Made by a program: the position numbers and the translations under genes. Below are positions 1-7,280 of a DNA stretch of 64,000 nt, one piece after another (the stretch's first letter is position 1; each line of letters begins with the position of its first letter). This stretch comes from Dendronalium phyllosphericum CENA369. GTDB taxonomy: Bacteria; Cyanobacteriota; Cyanobacteriia; Cyanobacteriales; Nostocaceae. The notes under the pieces were generated by a model, which searched no databases, had not been told where the DNA came from, and saw nothing but the letters and a program-made list of their open reading frames with translations. The stretch lies in contig NZ_JAECZA010000011.1 in assembly GCF_016056275.1 (NCBI RefSeq), positions 1 through 64,000 on the forward strand, given 5' to 3'.

Positions 1-152
1 AAAGTTAACATCCTGAATATCACTTCTACTGGAGTTGATTTTCTTCCGGTCTTGCTGGAGAGTGGATAACGTTTTGACAAGTCTGCTTCCATTAACTCAA
101 GCAGGTTGTCATCACAGAGCAGATGGTCAATTTGAGTCATTTGCTCATCCAT
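1..152 (-). CDS. transposase, N-terminal part, cut by the window edge
   Basis: An open reading frame on the minus strand starts at an ATG at 152 and runs off the left edge after about 50 codons. It contains IDHLLCDDNLLELMEADLSK followed by RYPLSSKTGRKSTPVEVI. This pattern is typical of the N-terminal DUF772-type domain of IS1182/IS5-like transposases. The catalytic part lies outside the window. The stretch up to about 300 may be the 5' end of this element, because the family remnant at 284-690 loses its similarity there. The exact IS family cannot be named from this fragment. Confidence 0.6.
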   Translation of the reverse strand, partial: MDEQMTQIDHLLCDDNLLELMEADLSKRYPLSSKTGRKSTPVEVIFRMLT

Positions 153-283
153 TTCACCAAAAAGGAGCAAGATAATCTTGAACTCTCTGTCAATGTGATA
201 TTTTTTCTGTAACACCTATTGTCTGCCTTCCGATTGAGTACATTTTTCTCTATCTCAATCACTGTAAGGCTTTTGGGTTTCGC

Positions 284-690
284 ACCGCGAACTAGTCTAA
301 ACTCCAGTGATCTAACTTGCCACTCATTAGTCGGCAAAATGTGAACGTTCCGTTCACATTTTTCCAGCAAATTATCAAAAATAACCGCAGCTTCCATTAA
401 ATGGTAGGGCTGACGACGGCTGTGACCAAATCTATCACAGCAATACTCCTCGAAGGTTTTGTGAGTGGATCTGTACAATCTGCGATGGCTGCGCCAAGGT
501 CAAGGACGAACGCGCAATTCCATTAGTGCTTTGCCAGCCTCAAAGAATGCTCTCTCAACCTCCCATTTCAAGTGCAGGCGATCGCTCTTGCTCAGTTAAC
601 TCAGGTACTTCAACAGCAGGAACATCAATAATTGCAGAAGCTGGATTTTCCTTCAATAAGGTATCTTCATTCGCTCCCGTTATCTGGCGA
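284..690 (-). pseudogene. decayed N-terminal half of a cyanobacterial helix-turn-helix-like family protein (remnant 1)
   Basis: Read on the minus strand, this begins near 690 with KENPASAIIDVPAVEVPELT. A frameshift follows, then VERAFFEAGKALMELRVRP and a stop, then RLYRSTHKTFEEYCCDRFGH and SRRQPYHLMEAAVIFDNL in another frame. Together these match the N-terminal layout of a conserved cyanobacterial family seen again at 6688-7280. The FEEYC...SRRQPYHLMEAA segment looks like a helix-turn-helix-type block found in plasmid and phage proteins. At least one frameshift and one stop break it. After about 300 the family similarity is lost, probably because of the element at the left edge. Function of the family is unknown to me. 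Confidence 0.7.
336..362. repeat. 27-bp palindrome (12-bp arms, 3-nt loop), copy 1
   Basis: The arms AAAATGTGAACG and CGTTCACATTTT are perfect complements around the loop TTC. The palindrome sits inside a segment (311-375) that is nearly identical to 7216-7280, where the loop reads GAA, the reverse complement. It encodes the KCERNVH part of the family protein, so it may be a coding coincidence or an inserted or bound site. Confidence 0.75.
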
Positions 691-692
691 TC

Positions 693-2561
693 TTACATCA
701 ATCCCAACTCTTTCATCGCTTTCCACAAATTAGGTCGTCGCTTGTGCTGGACTTTCCATTGGGACAACAAGCTCTGATAATTCTCTGGTGCTAACTCTTT
801 TAAGGCAGACATCCATTGTGCATTTTTCGTATAATCTGAGCTTTTGGATGCTTCTGGTAATGGGACGAATTTGTGTAAGTTTGCTCGCCAATAAGCCATT
901 ACTCTTTCCCACAAATCGGGGGGTGCATATTCTTGGAGATACTTTCTCCTAGAAACTGCATCCGGTGTCGATAGTTGGTTTGGTTGAATCACAACCTCAT
1001 GAAATTTAGGTAATGGGAATTGTCCCTGGTATTTTATTTGGATCAAATCGCCTGTTAGCAAATGTATTACATTGTATTCCCTACCCAGTTGTACCGGATC
1101 TCCAGGTAAATTCTCCAACCACTCGATAATTTGTTGCCTAAACCAAGCAAGTCCTTTCTCCTTAGTCGTAATACTATCGAGTAACCAATGCAACCACCAA
1201 GTATCTACTGCTTTTGCATTTGTAAAAAAATCTGAGTATCTGTAAGGTGTAGCACGTTTAATTATCGATTCACGCCAAGATGTAAACAAGGCTTGCTGAG
1301 TATTTTTACTAACTGATATTTCAGCAAAAGCTTTGAACATACTCGACCAGTCATAACAACATTCAAAAGTAATCTGCTGAATTTCTAAAGCATTCGCTCG
1401 TTCTATTTCTCCCAATTCTCGAACAGCTTGTTGATAATAGCGAAGTAAAGTTTTTTGCTTTTCTCCATTTCCAGAATTGTAAGCAAATCCATCCATAATA
1501 ACAAATAACAGCGAATTTTCTGGTGTCCAGGGATTTTTATCTTGTTTGTTTTTTAACAACGTATCCAAAGTTTCTTGAATTACTATCAGACTTTCTCGAT
1601 ATTTCTGTTTAGCCAACAAATCCTCAATCACAGGTAAACCATTTTGCCATTGCTGAGAAATAGTAGCCCTGAGATTATTCAAATATATCTCTGGTGTTGC
1701 GAATTGCTGCATCAATTCCATATAAATTATATGCCAATAGGAATAAGTGTTTTCCAGTTCCAACTTCCACTCTTTACCTTGTCTATTGGCTGTCATTCCA
1801 TCTAAAATTATTTTTTTTTGAACATCAGGTAAATTACAGAAGAAATCGATTACAGCATCATCATTTAAACTAGTATCAGTGAATTCTTCTGACCATTCCC
1901 TAATTTTTTGAGCTAATTTGAATCCATCTTGTCCTTGTGACTGCACTAACAACCATTCCCACTCCAACAAGCAGCTTGTTGTCGCTCCTTCCAAATGAAT
2001 CCCGTTAGCAATTTCCATCCAGTCGGGTATTCCATTAGAAATTTCGCTTTCTGCTGATAACAAACTGGCTGCAAAACCATCGTCATGACTAAAGCCATTC
2101 TCAAAAGCTGTTTTTATCAATGGCTTCATCTTTTGTGCAACTGCTTCTAAATCTTCCACAAAAGCACAATCATCAAAATAAGGTTCTTCCCAACTGACTT
2201 CTTGAACTATATATTTCCCTTCCTCCTGCGATGCTTGCCAAATAATCTGATTCCATTGTGACCATAATTGCGACCAAGTTTGAGCTAATTTTGCATTAGA
2301 AGTTGGTCGAATATTGCTTGTTTTTACCTGTTCTACTGTTTGAGGTGGAGTGATGATTTGAGTTAAAGTTTCCTGGGTATCCGCTTGCAGTTGAGTAAAT
2401 GCAGTGACTCGCTGTTCTTCGGATAAAACAATAAATAATTCATCGAGTAGCTGGGAAATTTCATCTTCGGTAAGTGCTTCCAAGATGCGCGAACCAATAG
2501 AGTTTTGTGCTGGGGCATTGCCCTTAGATTTACTCTGGCTCTTTTTTGGCATCTGGGTCAA
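693..2561 (-). CDS. hypothetical protein, 622 aa, unrecognised
   Basis: A long intact reading frame with cyanobacterial codon use. The N-terminus is basic and low-complexity (MTQMPKKSQSKSKGNAPAQ), followed by a helical acidic segment (LTEDEISQLLDELFIVLSEE). The rest is a soluble, Trp- and Gln-rich, mostly helical protein with no membrane segment, signal peptide or catalytic motif that I can see. The repeated pairing of W with E/Q suggests a helical-repeat fold, which is inference. It lies between two remnants of the family described at 6688-7280, so it may be an accessory gene. MPKKSQ at 2552 is an alternative start. I do not recognise the family and assign no function. Confidence 0.75.
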   Translation of the reverse strand: MTQMPKKSQSKSKGNAPAQNSIGSRILEALTEDEISQLLDELFIVLSEEQRVTAFTQLQADTQETLTQIITPPQTVEQVKTSNIRPTSNAKLAQTWSQLWSQWNQIIWQASQEEGKYIVQEVSWEEPYFDDCAFVEDLEAVAQKMKPLIKTAFENGFSHDDGFAASLLSAESEISNGIPDWMEIANGIHLEGATTSCLLEWEWLLVQSQGQDGFKLAQKIREWSEEFTDTSLNDDAVIDFFCNLPDVQKKIILDGMTANRQGKEWKLELENTYSYWHIIYMELMQQFATPEIYLNNLRATISQQWQNGLPVIEDLLAKQKYRESLIVIQETLDTLLKNKQDKNPWTPENSLLFVIMDGFAYNSGNGEKQKTLLRYYQQAVRELGEIERANALEIQQITFECCYDWSSMFKAFAEISVSKNTQQALFTSWRESIIKRATPYRYSDFFTNAKAVDTWWLHWLLDSITTKEKGLAWFRQQIIEWLENLPGDPVQLGREYNVIHLLTGDLIQIKYQGQFPLPKFHEVVIQPNQLSTPDAVSRRKYLQEYAPPDLWERVMAYWRANLHKFVPLPEASKSSDYTKNAQWMSALKELAPENYQSLLSQWKVQHKRRPNLWKAMKELGLM

Positions 2562-2865
2562 TCCCTTTAATACTACATAAATAGCTTATTTCAACCAGAG
2601 GGTAACGATCGTGACAGCCAAATATTATTTAACAAGTGTTTAAAGTTCTTACAGTACAACTGAAGTCATGAGTTGGAGGGAAATTGCCTAGCATCTGCCT
2701 TTAAGAAGTCAATCACGATTGTTTTTAGCTAGAATTTGGCATACTTCACCTATGCAGTCATATTTACTACGGTTATATGAATTTAATTAACTTTGATTTT
2801 CTCTTATTCTTCATTGTGGCGATCGCCGTTTAATAGAGAGAACTGGGATTTGTGGGGGCAACCGA
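2562..2865. other. intergenic region with a mini-remnant of the accessory family
   Basis: About 300 bases between the 622-residue gene and the amylosucrase gene. The only recognisable content is the short family remnant at 2685-2753 (listed separately). The rest is AT-rich with stops in all frames. No terminator was found. Confidence 0.5.
2685..2753 (-). pseudogene. very short remnant of the accessory family (remnant 4)
   Basis: Minus-strand reading gives IGEVCQILAKNNRD, a stop, then LLKGRC. The intact sequence in the copy at 6688-7280 is IGEVCQILAKDNPELRGKGG. Eleven of the first twelve residues are identical, which is hard to explain by chance. Stops follow immediately on both sides. It shows that this protein family once extended across the region now holding the amylosucrase and the 622-residue gene. 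Confidence 0.6.
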
Positions 2866-4821
2866 TTAAGTCTCTGTGAGCCAATAAAATTGATATCCTT
2901 GTAGAATAATACGACTATCACATTGCTCTGGCTTTATCCCAGTATATAAATCAACAAACTTACTATAACTATTGAAACCTACAGTCCTAAGCGGCTCTAA
3001 AGATAGGTATTGCGGATTTGCATCAAAGTTGGCGATAACCAGCACTTTTTCTGATGGACGTTGATGATTGAAACGAATAAAACATAACAAGTGTTCATTC
3101 TCGAGGTGCAGCAATTCACGGTTATTAAAATCAGCAAATGCAGAAATTTCTTTACGGATAGCGATCATTTTTTTCGTAGCATTGAATACTCTGTATTCTA
3201 CCGTGCCTTGTTTTTTGCGTAAGTCGGCTTTTTCCCAATTAATTTTAGGTCGGTGTACCCAGCGATTGTCATTGGTTTTACTTGGCTCATCAATATAACT
3301 GTAATCATTAAGTACAGCAATTGCATCGCCATTATAAATTAGAGGGATTCCTCCAAAAGATAAGATAATTGCGTGCATTAATAAAATTCTATTAATTGCA
3401 AGGGCGATTAAATCCTCATCACCAGTTTCCAGCACAGATTCTAATCCCACCAAAGAAGCTAATGAACCGCAAATACGCGCATCTCCTGTAGCTTCATTAG
3501 GCATGAACACCAGTCCCCTAGATGATGATCCCTCAAACTGACCACTTAAGTAATTAACTAAAAATCTTCTATGTGCTTTCGGTTCATAACCGACTGCGCG
3601 AATATCACTATCGTCAAAACCAAAGCCAATGTCATCATGACAACGCACATAGTTTAGCCAAGTAGCACGTTCTAATTTGTTAGGCAAACTTTTTATGCCT
3701 TGGTAAAGTAGGTTAGTATTTTTAGTTGCTACTCCATCCCATATTAATGCCATTAATGTTGCATTATAAGCAATCTCACATTCTTTAGCGGCGATCGCAT
3801 CCTCACCGAAATACTTAATCACTTCCACAGGAGCAACAATCGCTTCAGCTATAAACAACACGCCAGGCGCAGTTACTTGACAACAATCTTTCATTAACTG
3901 CAAAATTAAATGTGCATTGCGCTCGTTTTGGCAGGAAGAACCAATCCTTTTCCATAAAAAAGCAACTGCATCGAGTCGGAGAATATCTACACCTTGATTT
4001 GCCCAAAAAAGAATAATGTCGAGCATTTCAATAAAAACTTTGGGATTGCTGTAATTTAGATCCCATTGATAATCATGGAAAACCGTCATCACCCATTTTT
4101 CCATCTCGCCATTCCAAGTAAAATTGCCCGGATCTGTTTGGGGAAAAACTTCTGGCATATTTTGCTCAAACATATCAGGGATTTCTCTATTTTCAAAAAT
4201 AAAATAGTAATCTTGAAAACTTCTCTCCCCCATCTTCGCCTTTTGCGCCCATTCATGTTCGTCAGAAGTATGGTTAAGCACAATGTCTAGAACCAGCAAA
4301 ATATCACGCTTTCTAAACTCCTTAGCGATTCGGCGAATATCTTCTAAATCTCCAACGCGCTCGTCAATTTGTCTAAAATCACTAATGGCATAGCCCCCAT
4401 CACTTTGACCATTTGGACACATCAAAATTGGCATAATATGTACCATATTGATACCTAGCTCTTGAAAGTAGCCTATTTTGTTCTCTAAATCTGCAAGGTT
4501 TTCTGCAAAACCATTGGAATAAAGGGCCATCCCTACCCATTTTTGCGACAAAAACCAATTGTGGTCTTGCTCACGTTGAATATCCAACTCTTCTAACTCT
4601 GGAGAGCGATCGATATAGCCTTTCGCCATTGTTTCAACTAGCCGTAACATTTGCAGTTTAAAATCATCCCGATGCCCATATAGCGTAAAGAATAGCGAAT
4701 GAATCGCGTAAAAGTTTGCGCCAAGACGGGTATAAAAATGTCGTAAATCTTGCCGACGAATTTCTGGCTTTAAATCATCCAGTATTGAATTTAACAGTGA
4801 GTGAGAAATTTGTTCGTACAT
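2866..4821 (-). CDS. amylosucrase (GH13 subfamily 4)
   Basis: Amylosucrase moves the glucose of sucrose onto an alpha-1,4-glucan and releases fructose; close relatives are sucrose hydrolases. The 651-residue length fits the family (about 640). The GH13 signature regions are all visible: DIVLNHTSDEH, then VDILRLDAVAF with the nucleophile Asp near residue 283, FIAEAIV with the acid/base Glu near 326, and YVRCHDDIGFGF. These positions lie within a few residues of the Neisseria polysaccharea enzyme (D286, E328). No signal peptide, so it should be cytoplasmic and act on the cell's own sucrose. It is monocistronic between decayed family remnants. Strict amylosucrase versus sucrose hydrolase cannot be settled by eye. 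Confidence 0.88.
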   Translation of the reverse strand: MYEQISHSLLNSILDDLKPEIRRQDLRHFYTRLGANFYAIHSLFFTLYGHRDDFKLQMLRLVETMAKGYIDRSPELEELDIQREQDHNWFLSQKWVGMALYSNGFAENLADLENKIGYFQELGINMVHIMPILMCPNGQSDGGYAISDFRQIDERVGDLEDIRRIAKEFRKRDILLVLDIVLNHTSDEHEWAQKAKMGERSFQDYYFIFENREIPDMFEQNMPEVFPQTDPGNFTWNGEMEKWVMTVFHDYQWDLNYSNPKVFIEMLDIILFWANQGVDILRLDAVAFLWKRIGSSCQNERNAHLILQLMKDCCQVTAPGVLFIAEAIVAPVEVIKYFGEDAIAAKECEIAYNATLMALIWDGVATKNTNLLYQGIKSLPNKLERATWLNYVRCHDDIGFGFDDSDIRAVGYEPKAHRRFLVNYLSGQFEGSSSRGLVFMPNEATGDARICGSLASLVGLESVLETGDEDLIALAINRILLMHAIILSFGGIPLIYNGDAIAVLNDYSYIDEPSKTNDNRWVHRPKINWEKADLRKKQGTVEYRVFNATKKMIAIRKEISAFADFNNRELLHLENEHLLCFIRFNHQRPSEKVLVIANFDANPQYLSLEPLRTVGFNSYSKFVDLYTGIKPEQCDSRIILQGYQFYWLTET

Positions 4822-5359
4822 TGTATTTATCTTAAATTACACTGAATTACATACTGTGAAGCTATGCTTTACGACAGGCTGAGTTCTATGAACCAGCGGG
4901 AGCAAACGCTAACCGTTTATACAAAGGCTTTTTACCTAACACAAAGCGCAGTAGTGGTTTTCTTATGCCCACCCTTACTCCGACTTATATCATTGCAGCA
5001 TCAACACCATAAATCAAACTAGCAGTATATTTTGTTGTTTAAACATATCTGACGTACAAGCAAGCTAATTCGTAATTTTGTGTTGCGGCTTTCGTTTTGG
5101 TAGCATTTGGAGCAACTGGCTCCTACCCGAACAAGTGCTAATAATGTAGCGACAACAGCACTTATGCAACTGGACTCCACTGGGATAACACAAAAAGTCT
5201 ACCGAATAGAGACGGCAGTTAATATTGATTTTTGGTGGGATACTCCAGTTGAGCAACAGGCAAGGCAGTAGTTGAAATTAAGCCTAATTCTGAAGTGGCG
5301 CTCCCCATTCAACCAAGAAAATTGGGAGTTGTGGGGGCAGCCTTTTAAGTAACGATTGT
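4822..5359. other. gene-free stretch upstream of amylosucrase
   Basis: About 540 bases with no supported gene. A 63-codon minus-strand frame (5065-5256) has unlikely composition and no recognisable content. The promoter of the amylosucrase gene should lie just above 4821 but no clear -35/-10 pair is visible. A short repeat (TTGTGGGGGCARCC) occurs at about 5326-5340 and again near 2850 at the end of the amylosucrase gene. Confidence 0.4.
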
Positions 5360-5680
5360 TTAATAATCTTCTATAGCATAGCTAGCAGATTGAACTATCT
5401 GCTTAATTGTTTCTTCTGATGCCTGGGATTCTACAGTTACAGCCCCCCTACCGTCTACACCCAGTCACTACCTCTTCGCTTCAATAAAAGGTGGATGATA
5501 GCCTCAAAATCATCATTTCTTCACGCTCAACACTTGTAATATCTCCCTAACAAGTCCTTTCTCTTGCTCCATCTGTTAAACTCAATTGAGCAATCGCGTG
5601 GGGATGTACTTCGATGACTTGACGCTTGCGATCGCCCTCATTCCACAACTCGTAGCCATAGTACCCCTGCTGATAATTCT
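5360..5680 (-). pseudogene. remnants of broken coding sequence, unidentified
   Basis: Two protein-like fragments are readable on the minus strand, separated by stops and frameshifts. One, at about 5562-5670, reads GYYGYELWNEGDRKR then QVIEVHPHAIAQLSL. The other ends with a stop at 5360 and reads TVESQASEETIKQIVQSASY. Neither has a start codon or an intact frame. They look like remains of one or two small genes, which I do not recognise. Confidence 0.4.
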
Positions 5681-5684
5681 CGCA

Positions 5685-6007
5685 TCAGCCGCCAGTTTCC
5701 AACTCTAGCAAACTCAACACCTTCTCCTCCAAAGCCGTCAAATAATCCCGTTTCAGCTGAACCAACGACTCCAAAAACCTCTGCACCGATTCTTCTAACC
5801 TACTGGAATACACCCGTGAAATGCGATCGCAGATTTCTTGCATCTGCTGGCATTCATCAGGCAGGTAATCGAAAGACTTGAGATGCTGCACCCCAACCGT
5901 CAATTCTCTATCCCAGGGACGGTACAGCTAAAGTCATTGACTTGGCTGACAATTGCCCAACAACAGCCTTTGCCTTTGAATTGCGGATTGTCCAAGGCTA
6001 GAACAAA
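5685..6007 (-). pseudogene. C-terminal remnant of the accessory family (remnant 2)
   Basis: The minus strand gives FVLALDNPQFKGKGCCWAIV, SQVNDFSCTVP, a frameshift, then LTVGVQHLKSFDYLPDECQQ and so on to a stop at 5685. This aligns throughout with the C-terminal half of the copy at 6688-7280 (LAKDNPELRGKGGCWGIVSQ and VGLQYLKSYEYLPAECQQ). Protein similarity is high but the DNA has diverged, so the duplication is old. The fragment starts immediately downstream of vapC and lacks the first half of the protein. It is a pseudogene. Confidence 0.72.
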
Positions 6008-6025
6008 CAAAAGATGTCATTGCTC

Positions 6026-6424
6026 CTACTCCCAATCTTCAATCGCCAATCCACTGACACGACTGAATTCTCTGGTGTTGTGTGTGACTAATGTTAAGTT
6101 GTTGACTATTGCAATCGCAGCAATCTGCAAATCATAAGGCCCAATTGGTGTACCAAGCGTCCCTAACTCTGCCCGAATTGTGCCAAAAATCCGAGCCGCC
6201 CGATCATCAAAAGGTAAAGATACGAAATTAGTTAAAAATGCTTCTTGTAATGCTAGGGTGCGCGTAGCGTTGTTACTTCGCATTGCACCATAAAATAGTT
6301 CAGCTTTTACTACCGAACAAACAGCAATGTCTGCTGGTGATAGCGATTCTAACCTTTGCCTCACCCCAGATATCGGACGGTTCAGATAAACAATGCAAGC
6401 ATTAGTATCTAACAAATATCTCAC
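6026..6424 (-). CDS. vapC: VapC-like PIN-domain toxin (type II toxin-antitoxin)
   Basis: PIN-domain ribonucleases of the VapC group cleave RNA, typically tRNA or rRNA, when freed from their antitoxin. The 132-residue length is typical. The acidic site is visible: D6 in MRYLLDTNACI, E42 in VVKAELFYG and D98 in GPYDLQIAAIA, with N116 in the THNTREF segment where the fourth acidic or polar residue usually sits. It overlaps the upstream antitoxin gene by 4 bases (ATGA), so the two are translationally coupled. Directly downstream lies a remnant of the accessory family whose fuller copy precedes the antitoxin. The toxin looks intact. Confidence 0.88.
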   Translation of the reverse strand: MRYLLDTNACIVYLNRPISGVRQRLESLSPADIAVCSVVKAELFYGAMRSNNATRTLALQEAFLTNFVSLPFDDRAARIFGTIRAELGTLGTPIGPYDLQIAAIAIVNNLTLVTHNTREFSRVSGLAIEDWE

Positions 6425-6675
6425 TCTAAGGACTCCCTAGCTTCATATGCCCCTTGGGGATATCTTTGGATTGGGTCATCTGCTAATGACCCTGCTGTTT
6501 GCTCAAAAAATCCTGGCGGCCATCCTAATTCTTCAGGTGTTTTTGGGGCAGTGGATGGCTCTATCTGTTGATAAATCACCACGACTTCCATTTCTTTGTC
6601 TGTCATGCCAACCGGAATCTCAAGGTGCAAAATGCCGTCAGCCCCAACATGAGAACATAACTTTATACTTTGCAT
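6421..6675 (-). CDS. vapB: antitoxin partner of VapC
   Basis: An 84-residue protein encoded just ahead of the PIN toxin with a 4-base overlap, the standard antitoxin-toxin order. The N-terminal half (IKLCSHVGADGILHLEIPVG) has the beta-rich look of cyanobacterial DNA-binding antitoxins of this kind. The C-terminal half (EELGWPPGFFEQTAGSLADD) is the acidic, flexible, Trp/Pro/Phe-containing tail that usually wraps the toxin. It should neutralise VapC and autorepress the operon. It begins 12 bases after the stop of the family remnant at 6688, so it may once have been read from that gene's promoter. Role is assigned by pairing and tail motif. Confidence 0.8.
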   Translation of the reverse strand: MQSIKLCSHVGADGILHLEIPVGMTDKEMEVVVIYQQIEPSTAPKTPEELGWPPGFFEQTAGSLADDPIQRYPQGAYEARESLE

Positions 6676-6687
6676 TACTTTCTTCTC

Positions 6688-7280
6688 CTACTCCTTAGTT
6701 GATTGAGAATTACGTGGTATTTCATCTATGATGCCGTATTCTCTTTCGATCAAGCTCAACAGCTTCTCCTCCACGGCAGTAAGATAAGGCCGATTTACCT
6801 TCCCCAACAACTGCAACAGATTTTTGACTGTCTCCTCCAAAGAATCTGAATATATTCGAGCAAGGCGATCGCAGATTACCTGCATCTGCTGACATTCAGC
6901 AGGCAAGTATTCATAAGATTTTAGGTACTGCAACCCAACCGTGTACTCACCATCCCACAGCCTCATAGTGCAGCTAAACTCGTTTACTTGGCTGACTATC
7001 CCCCAACACCCACCTTTACCCCTGAGTTCAGGGTTATCCTTAGCAAGGATTTGGCATACTTCCCCGATTTGGTAGGTGTTTGGTACTTTCGTTCGCTCCA
7101 TAATACGCTGCACAGCGTCTTTGACGATGCGATGAGATGGTACTTTCCCCTTGGCAGATTCTACTGCTTGTTGCCATGCTTCGGGTTGAATGTCTGGGTC
7201 TAGCTTTGTCAGTGGTCTAACTTGCCACTCATTCGTCGGCAAAATGTGAACGGAACGTTCACATTTTTCCAGCAAATTAT
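6688..7280 (-). pseudogene. accessory family protein, 5' end removed at the IS (remnant 3)
   Basis: The longest copy of the family. It runs from NLLEKCERSVHILPTNEWQV through PSHRIVKDAVQRIMERTKVP, TYQIGEVCQILAKDNPELRG and GCWGIVSQVNEFSCTMRLWD to a Leu-rich C-terminal helix (LEETVKNLLQLLGKVNRPYL). The N-terminal block seen in remnant 1 (FEEYC...RRQPYHLMEAA) is missing because homology stops exactly at the IS end (7280/7281). The IS tip supplies an in-frame ATG at 7293 (MQQSHN), so a truncated product of about 200 residues could still be made. The family is conserved in cyanobacteria; its function is unknown to me. Confidence 0.7.
7241..7267. repeat. 27-bp palindrome, copy 2, loop inverted relative to copy 1
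   Basis: Same 12-base arms as at 336-362 but with loop GAA in place of TTC. It lies within a 65-base block (7216-7280) that matches 311-375 at about 61 of 65 positions, much closer than the rest of the family copies. Confidence 0.75.

Noticed and set aside
5065-5256. 63-codon minus-strand frame upstream of amylosucrase
   Set aside because: Composition is not protein-like, there is no ribosome site and no recognisable motif.
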